A stretch of 37,541 nt of DNA from Burkholderiales bacterium (GCA_012799975.1 JAAZKF010000122.1:1-37541), one strand, 5' to 3'; positions 23,713 through 32,288 are shown, counted from the stretch's first letter. The notes: generated by a model from the sequence alone, not told the origin. A program made the numbers and translations.

Positions 23713-24897
23713 ATGACCCGTCGCTTCAATATCCGTGGAAACGCTCTCATCGCCCTTCTGGCCGGCCTTCTGGGGGTCCTCGTCGGGGCCGGGCTGATCC
23801 TGCTGGCCGTCTGGTTCCGTCAGCCTCCCCCAGCACGGCCGGGCATCGTGGCCGTACCGACCCCCACGACCACCGCAGTCCCGGTTCGGCCCTCCAGACC
23901 CCAGGAGATACCCCCGGGCAGCGTGGCCTACGCCGTGGCCCAGGTTGAACCGGCCGTGGTGAACATCGATACCACCGTCCGGGTCCGCCGCCGTATCATC
24001 CAGGATGGTCCCTTCGGACCCGGCTATTGGGGGGAGACCCAGGTGGAGGAAATCCCCCAGGGCATGGGCACCGGAGTCCTGGTCAGCCCCGAAGGACTGA
24101 TATTGACCAACAACCACGTGATCCGCCAAGCCCAGGGCATCACCGTGACGCTGACCGATGACCGGCAGTTCCCGGCTCGGGTCCTGGGCACCGATCCCTT
24201 GACCGACCTGGCCATCCTGAAGATCGACGACCCCAAGCCCTTCCCGGTGGCCCACCTGGAGAGTTCAGAGGGGATGCGGACCGGGGACTGGGTAGTCGCC
24301 CTGGGCAACCCCCTGGGAATCGGACAGACCGCCACGGTAGGCGTGCTCTCTGCCCGGGGGCGGCGCCTGGCCGATGCCTCGCAGGCCCTGAGCGATCTCC
24401 TGCAGACCGATGCCGCGATCAACCCGGGGAACTCCGGCGGCCCGCTGGTCAACCTCCAGGGTCAGGTGATCGGCATCAACACCGCTATCATCCGCGGAGC
24501 CCAGGGGATCGGCTTTGCCATCCCTGCCGAGACAGCCCTGCGGATCCTCAATGACCTCCAGGAGCATGGCCGGGTGGTCCGCCCCTTCCTGGGAATCGAG
24601 ATGGGCGACCTCACCCCGGCCCTGCGCCGCTACCTGGAACTGCCCCAGAGCACCAAAGGCGTCGTGGTCGGACGGATCCTCCCGCAGAGTCCCGCCGACC
24701 GCGCGGGGATGAAACCGGGAGACCTGATCACCTCGCTGGAAGGCCAGCCCACCCTGACCGCCGCCGATCTGCAGGCGAGGGTCCGTTCGTTGGCCGTAGG
24801 TCAGAAGGTCAAAGTCTCCCTGCTGCGCCAGAAGAAGCCCCTGGAACTCACGGTCGAACTCCAGGAGATGCCCTCGCGGCTGATCCCCGGGCGCTGA
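23713..24897 (+). CDS. HtrA/DegP-family serine protease, membrane-anchored
   Basis: A 394-residue S1C protease. A single N-terminal transmembrane helix (about 10-34, ALIALLAGLLGVLVGAGLIL) anchors it with the protease in the periplasm. The chymotrypsin-like domain carries His135 (LTNNHVI), Asp165 (DPLTDLAILKID) and Ser241 (INPGNSGGPLVN), so it is catalytically complete. One PDZ domain follows at ~290-385 (FLGIEMGDLTPALRRYLELP, GVVVGRILPQSPADRAGM). One PDZ plus an anchor resembles DegS or cyanobacterial-type HtrA rather than two-PDZ DegP. Its likely work is envelope protein quality control. TGGAGG precedes the ATG by eight bases. A small hairpin, GCCTG-CTGA-CAGGC near 24956, follows the gene without a T-run. 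Confidence 0.93.
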   Translation: MTRRFNIRGNALIALLAGLLGVLVGAGLILLAVWFRQPPPARPGIVAVPTPTTTAVPVRPSRPQEIPPGSVAYAVAQVEPAVVNIDTTVRVRRRIIQDGPFGPGYWGETQVEEIPQGMGTGVLVSPEGLILTNNHVIRQAQGITVTLTDDRQFPARVLGTDPLTDLAILKIDDPKPFPVAHLESSEGMRTGDWVVALGNPLGIGQTATVGVLSARGRRLADASQALSDLLQTDAAINPGNSGGPLVNLQGQVIGINTAIIRGAQGIGFAIPAETALRILNDLQEHGRVVRPFLGIEMGDLTPALRRYLELPQSTKGVVVGRILPQSPADRAGMKPGDLITSLEGQPTLTAADLQARVRSLAVGQKVKVSLLRQKKPLELTVELQEMPSRLIPGR

Positions 24898-24984
24898 GTC
24901 CGCCGGATCTCCACCTGAGGTCTGGGGGTCAGTTTCCCGCGACGATAAGCCGCCTGCTGACAGGCAGGTATGATCAGGGACTTC

Positions 24985-25120
24985 CCCGCCCGAGAGGGCC
25001 CGGGGAGGAGTGCTTTGGAACCGGGGCGAACAGTTCCGACTGGTCGGCCTCTTATCCGGTCGCACCAGATACCATGACAGAGGCCGGCTCTCCTGGAGGC
25101 TCCAGGTCAAGACCGGCCCA
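24985..25120 (+). promoter_or_regulatory. Structured leader of the 3D-domain gene, possible c-di-AMP (ydaO-like) riboswitch
   Basis: The leader contains, in order, a GGAGGA-xx-GCTTT block, GGGGCGAAC, GGTCGGCCTCTTATCCGG, a GACAG element, and a two-tier hairpin. In that hairpin GGCCGG (25082-25087) pairs with CCGGCC (25113-25118), enclosing CCTGGA-GGC-TCCAGG (25092-25106). This order of short blocks recalls the ydaO/yuaA c-di-AMP riboswitch, which often precedes cell-wall hydrolase and 3D-type genes. The highly conserved GCTAACC core that normally follows GACAG is missing, so the assignment is tentative. A different structured leader is equally possible. Confidence 0.3.
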
Positions 25121-25136
25121 CACGAGGAGGAACTCA

Positions 25137-25733
25137 ATGCGCGTGCTGCCAGCCCTGGCGCTGGTGGCGGTGTTATGTTTATCCCCGGGCCTCACCCAGG
25201 CCAGGGAAGACTCCCATGAGGCCCGCAGTCGCGCGGCCCATACCTCCGCCACCGCCTCACACCCGGATCCGGTGCCTACTCCCCAGATCCCAACAGAGTC
25301 TGAAACCCAGGCCCGTGACCAGGCCGGGAGCCTGGTCACCGAGGCCTTCACGGCAGCAGCCAGGTCGGGTGCCGACGAGTCCCGTCCCCGCCCGACCACC
25401 CGGCTCCGGACCATCAACGCCCGAGCCCACGGAAACAACCATCAGGCCCCCCCGCCCCCGCCCGGAGTGGGACGCAAGGTCCGAGTCCAGGCCTACGCCT
25501 ACCACCTTCGCGGCTTCACGGCTCGAGGCACGCGGACCCAGTTGGGTACCGTGGCGGTCGATCCCCGGGTGATCCCGATGGGTTCGAAGCTCTACATCCC
25601 CGGATACGGGTGGGGCCGAGCAGTCGACACCGGCGGCGCCATCCAAGGCCGGAAGATCGACGTCTGGCTGCCGACGCTGTCGCAGTGCCTGCAGTGGGGC
25701 GTCCGCGACGTCACCATCACCGTGGTTCCCTGA
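25137..25733 (+). CDS. Secreted 3D-domain protein, probable cell-wall lytic enzyme
   Basis: A 198-residue exported protein. MRVLPALALVAVLCLSPGLT-QA is the signal peptide. A ~85-residue Thr/Ala/Pro-rich linker leads to a C-terminal 3D domain (about 115-198): VQAYAYHLRGFTARGTRTQLGT-class opening, VAVDPRVIPMGSKLYIPGYG, AVDTGGAIQGRKIDVW. The three Asp residues that name the domain are in VDP, VDTGG and IDVW. The domain has a double-psi beta-barrel fold like the MltA lytic transglycosylase and occurs in YocH/Rpf-type wall enzymes. There is no LysM or other wall-binding module. GAGGAGGAA precedes the ATG. Its stop overlaps the start of the amidase gene (TGATG), giving translational coupling. Confidence 0.85.
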   Translation: MRVLPALALVAVLCLSPGLTQAREDSHEARSRAAHTSATASHPDPVPTPQIPTESETQARDQAGSLVTEAFTAAARSGADESRPRPTTRLRTINARAHGNNHQAPPPPPGVGRKVRVQAYAYHLRGFTARGTRTQLGTVAVDPRVIPMGSKLYIPGYGWGRAVDTGGAIQGRKIDVWLPTLSQCLQWGVRDVTITVVP

Positions 25734-26551
25734 TGCGCGTCGGCCTGGTCCAGTTGACCTCAAACCAGGACCGGGACGCCAACCTGGAACGGGCTGAGAA
25801 GCAGATCCGCCAGGCCTGTTCGGCCGGGGCGGAGCTGGTGGTCCTGCCCGAGATGTTCAATTCGCTGGGCCCGGCCGAGGTGCGCCGGAAGGCCGCCGAA
25901 CCCCTGGACGGCCCTACCGGCACCTGGGCGGCAGGGCTAAGCCGCGAGCTGGGGATCCACCTGCTGGCAGGAAGCCTGCTGGAGTGCATCGCCGACGAAA
26001 CCCGCCACTTCAATACCTCCTGTCTCTTCGATCCGGAGGGGCGTCGGGTGGCGATCTACCGCAAGATCCACCTCTTCGACTGCGATTTTCCCGGGGCCGC
26101 CTTCCACGAATCCGAGACGGCCTGCCCTGGAGAGGGCCCCACCCTGGCCCGACTTGGCCAGGATCTCGGGCTGGGTCTGAGCATCTGTTACGATCTGCGC
26201 TTCCCGGAGCTCTTCCGCATCCTGGCTCTGCAAGGCGCCGATCTGGTGGCCCTGCCGGCGGCCTTCACCGAGAGGACCGGCAGGGACCACTGGGAGGTTC
26301 TGGTGCGTGCTCGGGCCATCGAGAACCAGGTCTTCATGCTGGCGGCGGGGCAGGTGGGCGCCTCGACGAAGAGCCTGCGCTGGTATGGGCGCTCGATGGT
26401 CGTAGACCCCTGGGGCGTGGTCCTGGCCCAGGCCCCCGACTGTGAATGCTTCATCGTGGCCGACCTGGATCTGGAGGCCCAACGCCGGATCCGCCAGACC
26501 ATGCCGGTCCTGGCCAATCGCCGCCCCGCAGCCTACGCCTGGCCTTCCTGA
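25733..26551 (+). CDS. Carbon-nitrogen hydrolase (nitrilase superfamily, Nit1/Nit2-like amidase)
   Basis: A 272-residue cytoplasmic enzyme with the Glu-Lys-Cys triad: E40 (VVLPEMFN), K111 (YRKIHLFDCDFPG) and C152 (SICYDLRFPELFR). The KIHLFD segment, the ES-x-x-C-PGEGP loop and the closing ANRRPAAY resemble the Nit1/deaminated-glutathione-amidase and omega-amidase branch, which repairs or recycles deaminated glutathione or alpha-keto amides. The exact substrate cannot be set by reading. Its ATG overlaps the stop of the 3D-domain gene. It ends 10 bp from the convergent repeat-rich gene. Confidence 0.85.
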   Translation: MRVGLVQLTSNQDRDANLERAEKQIRQACSAGAELVVLPEMFNSLGPAEVRRKAAEPLDGPTGTWAAGLSRELGIHLLAGSLLECIADETRHFNTSCLFDPEGRRVAIYRKIHLFDCDFPGAAFHESETACPGEGPTLARLGQDLGLGLSICYDLRFPELFRILALQGADLVALPAAFTERTGRDHWEVLVRARAIENQVFMLAAGQVGASTKSLRWYGRSMVVDPWGVVLAQAPDCECFIVADLDLEAQRRIRQTMPVLANRRPAAYAWPS

Positions 26552-26561
26552 GACCTCCGGA

Positions 26562-27662
26562 CTACTGGGTGACCTGCACCTGGCGGGCCTCGACGATCCC
26601 CGCCGAGTTGGAGAGCCCGTGCACCACCACGCCTTGTCCCGGGCGGATGGACTCTACGGGAACGGCCTGGCCCGTCCCACCGTGAACGGGATGGATGGCC
26701 GGAGGCAGAGCGACCTGGATGGGATAGGTCGCGCCTGCGGGCACGACCGTCAGGACCCGATTCTGGGGGTCCGCTGACAAGACCCGGGCCTGGAACTGGA
26801 CCACCTGCATGCCCAAGGGCCCGCCAGCGTTGGCACTGAATCCGAAGCTGTTGCCTTCCTCCTCGTCGTCCTCATCGTCGGAGTTGTGTATCATCGAAGC
26901 CACCGAAGGTCCGCTGGCCGACTGTTCCACCCCCAGCATCGCCGAAGGGCTCTGCGCACCATAGGGGTTCTGCGCGCCGTAGGGGTTCTGGACTCCGTAG
27001 GGATTGGCCGCTCCGCCGGGGTTGGGTGCAGCGTAGGGATTGGCCGCTCCGCCAGGATTGGCCACCGCCTGCCCGGTGAAGGGACTGCCCAGTGGAGAAG
27101 GCTGAGCACCGGTATTGGCGCCCGGCGTCATCTGGGGAATCGCCGGGTAGGCCGAATTCTGTACCGGACCGTTGATGCCGGGATTGGTCAGGGAGCCCTG
27201 GAAGTTGCCTCCCATGCCCAGCGGGCCCAGGACGCTGGGACCGCCCAGGGTGGGCAGACCCGGGCTGATCCCGCCGGCCCCGGCCCCGGTGGCGAAGTTG
27301 CCGCTGGGGGTGTGGCTCGGGGCTCCCGCACTGCGGGTTACGTAACGGCCAGAAGAACCGTAGTCGGTCAGGAGATCGGCCTCCAGGGGATCGTCGCCCA
27401 GGGAACCACAGATGCGCACCACTACCCGCATGCCGGGCTTGAAGGTGGTGGGCGCGACCTTGTTGCCGTAGATCTCGTAGGCCGCGTTCTCGCGCAGCAC
27501 CACGTTCTTGACGACACCATCCTCGCGCTGAATCTGCAGACGACCCGCCCCGGGGTTGAAGGCCTTCAAGGTTCCGGACACGGTGGGTCGAGCCTCGGCG
27601 ACGGCTCCCAGAAGAAAGAGGAAAGCCCAGACGAAGACGGTCCAACGAGCTGGTTGATTCAT
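26562..27662 (-). CDS. Secreted Gly/Pro/Asn-repeat protein with flanking beta domains
   Basis: A 366-residue exported protein with a signal peptide (WTVFVWAFLFLLGAVAEARP). Residues ~28-100 form a small beta domain (VSGTLKAFNPGAGRLQIQRE, DGVVKNVVLRENAAYEIYG, FKPGMRVVVRICG), resembling DUF5666-type OB-like domains. The middle (~110-255) is low complexity with tandem short units: NPGGAANPYAA, NPGGAANPYG, VQNPYGAQ, NPYGAQ. A DDEDDEEE acidic tract follows. The C-terminal ~90 residues form a second similar beta domain (FQARVLSADPQNRVLTVVPA, IRPGQGVVVHGLS). Its function is unknown; a surface or matrix role is conceivable. I chose the ATG at 27660-27662 because AAGGGG lies eight bases upstream; a GTG three codons earlier is less well placed. 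Confidence 0.65.
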   Translation of the reverse strand: MNQPARWTVFVWAFLFLLGAVAEARPTVSGTLKAFNPGAGRLQIQREDGVVKNVVLRENAAYEIYGNKVAPTTFKPGMRVVVRICGSLGDDPLEADLLTDYGSSGRYVTRSAGAPSHTPSGNFATGAGAGGISPGLPTLGGPSVLGPLGMGGNFQGSLTNPGINGPVQNSAYPAIPQMTPGANTGAQPSPLGSPFTGQAVANPGGAANPYAAPNPGGAANPYGVQNPYGAQNPYGAQSPSAMLGVEQSASGPSVASMIHNSDDEDDEEEGNSFGFSANAGGPLGMQVVQFQARVLSADPQNRVLTVVPAGATYPIQVALPPAIHPVHGGTGQAVPVESIRPGQGVVVHGLSNSAGIVEARQVQVTQ

Positions 27663-27823
27663 TCCCTGCACCCCTTCCTGCTTGTCTCCATGATGCCGTA
27701 CATCTCCTCCCAGGGGAAGCCCGGACAGGGTAAAATCACATCTAAAGCCAAGGCCAGCCCCCCTGGTTCAACGAAGCCGTGATCTTGGAAAGGCCTTCCG
27801 GCTCCTGCGCATACCCTGGGAGG

Positions 27824-29905
27824 ATGACCGAGCGGCTTCACAGAACCGCAGCCGGGAGCATGACTGCCTCTCCCCCTCCTCCCCGCGAGGCCGAAGGATG
27901 CGGCGGTCCCCTGGGCTGGCGCCGGGGACTCCTTTTCCTGCTGGCCTACATCCTGGCCACCCTGGTGCGACTGCATCCCCTGGTGTTCCGGTTCAATAGC
28001 CACTTCCTGGGCGTCCCGGAGCGGGATCTCTTCGACGAGATGTGGATGCAGAAGGCCGTCCTGGGGACGGTCCTGGAAGGGCGCTGGTTCTGGACCCCGC
28101 TGATGGACTACCCCAGCGGCCTGGATCTGGCCGCCAGTCACCTCTCCTACCTGCACATCCTGTTCACGGCCCCCCTGCCCCTCTGTATGCCCTGGCCCGC
28201 CTGGTGGAACGCCGTCAACGTGGTCGCCCTGGCCTGCAGCGCCCTGGCTGCCGCCTGGGCCACCTGGCGCCTTAGCGGGCATCTGGTCTCCAGCTTCCTG
28301 GCCGGTCTGGTCCTGATCGGGCTGCCCTGGGTGGCCTTCGAGGCCAACGCCGGACACCTCAACCAGTTGTGGATGGCCCCAATGTTCGTGGCCGTGGGTT
28401 ACCTGTACCAAGCCCTGGAGGACCCCCACGACCGCCATGCCTGGTGGCTGTTGGCCTTGTGGACGGTCGTGACCAGCCAGGTCTACTGGATCTACGGCTT
28501 CATGGTGGCCATGCTGGGCGGAGTCCTGGTCCTGTGCCGACTGCCCGTCCTGCACAGGACCACGTTGGCTCGCCTGACCCTGGCCGTGCTGCTGACCCTG
28601 GCCGCCCTGCTCCCCCTGGCCTGGAAGGTCTACGACACCCGAAGTCCGCCCGAGGCCTATCGCCACACCGGCATCAACTCTCGCGCGAATGCCGTCGCCA
28701 GGGCTTTGGAGAATTCCCTGGAGCTGGGCTCTGCGGGGTCACCAAGGCAGTTCTCCCAGAGGCCACTCTGCCTGGCCGCCGCTCCCTGGCTTCCTCCGGG
28801 GCTGGCCCTGCTAGGCCTGGTCCTGCTGGGCCTGGAATGGCGCTACCGCACGGGCTTCCTGCCCTGGTTCCTGGCTGCCGCCCTGCTGCTGACGCTGGCT
28901 TTGGGGCCCCACCTCCTATGGCAAGGCCGGATCCTGGCGGACGGCCAGGGACTCCCCGTGGCCATGCCCTTCCTCCTGCTGCAGGACCAATGCCACCTGC
29001 TTTACCGCTGGTCCCTTCCCCTGAAGACGATTCCCCTGGCCTTCTTCTGCCTGTGCCAGGGAACAGTGCTGCTGGCCCTCAGACTGGCCCGCCTGGGACG
29101 TCCCCGGTCCCTTGTGGCCTGGGGACTGCTGGGTGGACTCCTTCTGGTCGGCCTGGAACTCGGGCCCGAGAAGAACCTGCAAATCGCGCTGACTCCAGCC
29201 AGGATCCCGCATTTCAGCCGATTCCTGGCCCACCAACCCGAGGGGGCCGTGGTGGACCTGCCGCTGGGCTACGTCGAAAACGTCTGGCAACTCCAGATCC
29301 ACCACGACCATCCCAAGATACAGGGGCTGGCCATGGAACCACTCCTGCTGAACCTGAACCCCTTCCTCCAGGAACTGGCTGCCTGGAACCATATGGTCCT
29401 GCCACCTGGAGTCCGGCTGCACCCCAGGTCAGCCGACTCGGAGGCTTTTTTCCTGGACTACGGTACCCGCAGGCTGCCCCGAAAAACCGGCCAGGTCAGT
29501 GGGCCATCCGCCGTCCTCCGCCTCCCTCCCCTGCCCTCGCAGGTCCGCAAGGGCTACCGGGAGGGTTGGGATCTGGGCCTACGCTACGTAGTCCTGCACC
29601 GGGCCAACTGCTTCTGGGTGGATCCCCGTCACGGCCAGGAGGTCTATCAGGGCCTGCGGGATCTGGCCCAGGCCCGTTTCGGCGAACCCGCCTTCGAAGA
29701 CGGAGAAGCCGCGGTCTTCCGCCTGCCTCCCCCACCCCCACTTCCCCAGAAGTCTGGGACCAGGAGCGACCCGAGCAGGACGTCGAAGTTCGGCTTCGGA
29801 CGGCCTTCCTCGGCGAAGCCGGCCCCCTTTCCGGAAAACCGCTCCACTCCCGCGGCCAGGGACGTATCGGATACGTATATACCTCCCGGACGCGGTGGGA
29901 GATAA
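27824..29905 (+). CDS. Multi-pass membrane protein, possible GT-C-type glycosyltransferase
   Basis: About 693 residues with roughly ten to twelve transmembrane helices in the first two thirds (LLFLLAYILATLV, VVALACSALAAAWATW, LVSSFLAGLVLIGLPWVA, LTLAVLLTLAALLPLAWKV, LLALGLVLL-type repeats). The first loop after helix 1 carries an acidic PERDLFDEMWMQ motif, in the place where GT-C enzymes (PMT/YfhO-like) have catalytic acidic residues. The last ~220 residues are soluble, with a proline-rich end. GT-C identity is inferred from architecture, not a firm family match. The start is uncertain: ATG at 27824 has GGGAGG directly against it, and GTG at 27779 and ATG at 27860 are alternatives. It ends 38 bp before the methyltransferase gene. 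Confidence 0.6.
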   Translation: MTERLHRTAAGSMTASPPPPREAEGCGGPLGWRRGLLFLLAYILATLVRLHPLVFRFNSHFLGVPERDLFDEMWMQKAVLGTVLEGRWFWTPLMDYPSGLDLAASHLSYLHILFTAPLPLCMPWPAWWNAVNVVALACSALAAAWATWRLSGHLVSSFLAGLVLIGLPWVAFEANAGHLNQLWMAPMFVAVGYLYQALEDPHDRHAWWLLALWTVVTSQVYWIYGFMVAMLGGVLVLCRLPVLHRTTLARLTLAVLLTLAALLPLAWKVYDTRSPPEAYRHTGINSRANAVARALENSLELGSAGSPRQFSQRPLCLAAAPWLPPGLALLGLVLLGLEWRYRTGFLPWFLAAALLLTLALGPHLLWQGRILADGQGLPVAMPFLLLQDQCHLLYRWSLPLKTIPLAFFCLCQGTVLLALRLARLGRPRSLVAWGLLGGLLLVGLELGPEKNLQIALTPARIPHFSRFLAHQPEGAVVDLPLGYVENVWQLQIHHDHPKIQGLAMEPLLLNLNPFLQELAAWNHMVLPPGVRLHPRSADSEAFFLDYGTRRLPRKTGQVSGPSAVLRLPPLPSQVRKGYREGWDLGLRYVVLHRANCFWVDPRHGQEVYQGLRDLAQARFGEPAFEDGEAAVFRLPPPPPLPQKSGTRSDPSRTSKFGFGRPSSAKPAPFPENRSTPAARDVSDTYIPPGRGGR

Positions 29906-29943
29906 TTCCCTGGGACACATTGTTGCGGAGGTCATGCCCACCT

Positions 29944-31083
29944 TTGAGCCTGCATCTTGTAGCCACCTGTGCCCTGGGCCTGGAGGCCGTCGTATCCAGG
30001 GAACTCGCCAACCTGGGGATTGCGGATTCGCGTTCCGAGAACGGGCAGGTCCATTTCCGGGGAGGCGCCGAGGAATTATGCCGCGCCAACATGTGGCTGC
30101 GCGCAGCCGATCGGGTGTGGTTGAGGCTGGACGAGTTTCCCGCCGCCACCTTTGAAGAGCTTTTCCAGGGGACCAAGGCCCTGCCTTGGGCCGAGATCCT
30201 CCCCCGAAAGGCCCGCTTCCCCGTGGACGCCCACGTCCATGCATCGCTCCTGACCAGCCTGCCGGCGCTGCAGCGCACGGTCAAGAAGGCGGTGGTGGAG
30301 TGCCTGCAGCAGCGCTATCAGACTGCGTGGTTGGAGGAGACGGGTCCCACCTTCCCGATCCGGGCCTTCCTGGTGCGCGATCGCTGCGCCCTAATGCTGG
30401 ACACCAGTGGCTCGGGGTTGCATCGACGCGGCTACCACACCATGAACACCCAGGCTCCCCTGCGCGAGACCCTGGCAGCCGCCTTGGTCCTTCTGTCCTA
30501 CTGGCGGGCGGATCGCCTCCTGGTGGACCCGTTCTGCGGGTCGGGGACCATCCCCATCGAAGCGGCCATGATCGCTTTGAGGCGCGCTCCCGGGTTGCAG
30601 AGGGCCTTTGCTGCCGAGGAGTGGCCCCTGGTCGGGCGCAAGGCCTGGCAGGAAGCTCGTCGGGAGGCGGACGAGGCCTTCGACCGCAAGACCACCTTGC
30701 AGATCCTGGGCTCGGACATCGACCCGGCGGTGCTGGACCTGGCCCGAATCCATCTGAGCCAGTCCGGTCTGGAGGGTCGGGGCATCTACTTCCAGCGTCA
30801 GGACATCAAAGATTTTCGCGAAGATCGGGAGTACGGAGTCCTGGTGACCAATCCGCCCTACGGCGAGAGGATGTTGGAACGTCGACAGGCGGAAGAGCTG
30901 TATGCCACCCTGGGTCGGGTGGTCGCGGATCTCCCCACCTGGTCGGTGTACGTCCTCTCATCCCACCCGGACTTCGCGCGACATTTCCGCCGCTCCATAA
31001 ACCGGCGGCGCAAGCTGTACAACGGGATGATCCCCTGTACGCTCCACCAGGTGCTGGGACCGCCGCCGCCCAGGGAGGAATAG
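29944..31083 (+). CDS. THUMP-domain 23S rRNA guanine-N2-methyltransferase (RlmL N-terminal/YpsC type)
   Basis: A 379-residue class I SAM-dependent methyltransferase. The start TTG at 29944 gives MSLHLVATCALGLEAVVSRE, exactly the family opening; GGAGG lies 12 bases upstream. An N-terminal ferredoxin-like plus THUMP part (to ~residue 160) binds RNA. The catalytic part has RRGYHTMNTQAPLRETLAAA, the SAM motif VDPFCGSGTIPIEAAMIAL, GSDIDPAVLDLAR and the target-base motif NPPYGERM. Members methylate G2445 of 23S rRNA. The second RlmK-like domain of the E. coli fusion is absent, as in Firmicutes YpsC. The open frame extends far upstream, but that part lies inside the membrane-protein gene and has no family similarity. 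Confidence 0.92.
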   Translation: MSLHLVATCALGLEAVVSRELANLGIADSRSENGQVHFRGGAEELCRANMWLRAADRVWLRLDEFPAATFEELFQGTKALPWAEILPRKARFPVDAHVHASLLTSLPALQRTVKKAVVECLQQRYQTAWLEETGPTFPIRAFLVRDRCALMLDTSGSGLHRRGYHTMNTQAPLRETLAAALVLLSYWRADRLLVDPFCGSGTIPIEAAMIALRRAPGLQRAFAAEEWPLVGRKAWQEARREADEAFDRKTTLQILGSDIDPAVLDLARIHLSQSGLEGRGIYFQRQDIKDFREDREYGVLVTNPPYGERMLERRQAEELYATLGRVVADLPTWSVYVLSSHPDFARHFRRSINRRRKLYNGMIPCTLHQVLGPPPPREE

Positions 31084-31143
31084 AATCCCGGACCGCCTGG
31101 GAGGCCGGATAGACCGAGGCCGCACCTTGAGGTCTCAGCTCGC

Positions 31144-31157
31144 GCTCCGGTCGGAGC
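31144..31157. repeat. Small palindrome between convergent genes
   Basis: GCTCC-GGTC-GGAGC, a 5-bp stem with a 4-base loop, lies in the 78-bp space between the convergent methyltransferase and TcdA-like genes. There is no T-run on either side, so termination here is only a guess. Confidence 0.25.
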
Positions 31158-31161
31158 CGGA

Positions 31162-32100
31162 TTACTGGCGGGCCGACGGTGGGGCCTTGCCTTCCAAGAG
31201 CCCCCTCACCACCAGGCTGGCCGCCATCAGCCCGAAAGCCCCGGTCACGAAGCAGGCCGTGCCGTAGACGACCTGCTTCCGCTCCTCCTCCAGTTCCGGA
31301 AGAAGGGCGGATTCTTGGCTGCCCTCATCTCCTGGAGAGCAAGGGAACACCGGCTCCTCCTCTGAAAATACCGCCGGGATTCCGAAAGCCTTCTTGGGAT
31401 GGAAACCATACTTCACTCGCAGGATCTTGCGCACGGCCAGGGCCAGGGGATCTACGCGGGTGCGAGCCAGATCGGCCACTCGCAGGCGGGTGGGGTCCAT
31501 CCGACCGGCAGCGCCCGTGCTGGTCACCACGGGAATCCCCCTCTGGCGACAGGTGGCCAGCAGGTGGCACTTGGCGGTGATCTGGTCGATGGCGTCCAGG
31601 ACGAAGTCGGGACTCTTGTTCAACAACTCCGCGCTGGCCTGGGAACTGTAGGCCCTCTCCAGGCCCTCCACCCGGATCCGGGGATCAACCTGGGCCAGCC
31701 TCTCGGCCATGACCTGGCATTTGGGCCGCCCCAGGGTGCTCTGCAGAGCCGGCAACTGGCGGTTGATGTTGCTGGAGCAGACCCGATCGAAGTCGACCAG
31801 GCTGAGCCGACCCACCCCGCAGCGAGCCAGGGCCTCGGCAGCCCACGAGCCTACCCCGCCCAGACCGAGGACCATCACGTGGGAGTTCTGGAGGGTCTCA
31901 GTGCCCTTCTCGCCGACCAGCAGGGTCAGGCGTTGGAAAGAATCGGGAGTTGGCTCGAGGGATTCGACGGGCACCTTTTCGTCGCTCCGAGGGGGATTTG
32001 TCAACCGGCTCTTCGGGTCGAAGTCGCAGGCCTGCGCCTCTTCGCGCTCGTAGATCAGACCTCCCGGCTCCTCCCCTGAATCCGCCACCAGACGTGGCAT
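31162..32100 (-). CDS. tcdA: tRNA threonylcarbamoyladenosine dehydratase TcdA / ThiF-like E1 enzyme
   Basis: 312 residues. The E1-like core begins near residue 54 (SFQRLTLLVGEKGTETLQNS). It has the nucleotide loop VLGLGGVGSWAAEALARCGV (GLGGVGS at 79-85), VDFDRVCSSNINRQLPAL, VLDAIDQITAK, and TSTGAAGRMDPTRLRVADLA followed by YGFHPKKAFGIPAVFSEEEP. These identify the TcdA/CsdL branch, which uses ATP to cyclise t6A37 of tRNAs to ct6A, rather than ThiF or MoeB. The first ~50 residues are extra, charged and not part of the fold. I chose ATG at 32098-32100 because GGAGAGG lies just upstream; a GTG at the VPVES codon (about residue 43) would give the canonical length. Confidence 0.85.
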   Translation of the reverse strand: MPRLVADSGEEPGGLIYEREEAQACDFDPKSRLTNPPRSDEKVPVESLEPTPDSFQRLTLLVGEKGTETLQNSHVMVLGLGGVGSWAAEALARCGVGRLSLVDFDRVCSSNINRQLPALQSTLGRPKCQVMAERLAQVDPRIRVEGLERAYSSQASAELLNKSPDFVLDAIDQITAKCHLLATCRQRGIPVVTSTGAAGRMDPTRLRVADLARTRVDPLALAVRKILRVKYGFHPKKAFGIPAVFSEEEPVFPCSPGDEGSQESALLPELEEERKQVVYGTACFVTGAFGLMAASLVVRGLLEGKAPPSARQ

Positions 32101-32288
32101 CCGGCCGCCTCTCCAGCGAACCACAGCCACACCTGGTGCGGGTGGGAAGGACCCATCTGCCTCTTCAGGAGCACCTCTACAGTGCCCACGTCTTTCCCGG
32201 CCATGCTCCAGGCCACCCGAACCCGCCTCGAGGAACCCACCTCTCATGCCGGGCGACAGATTCAGGGAGTGTGGGAGTGTGGCGAAGG

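Noticed and set aside
28369-29943. A 525-codon in-frame extension in front of the rRNA methyltransferase.
   Set aside because: It lies inside the membrane-protein gene in another frame, is Pro/Arg/Gly-rich without family similarity, and the methyltransferase opening MSLHLVATCALGLEAVV starts cleanly at 29944.
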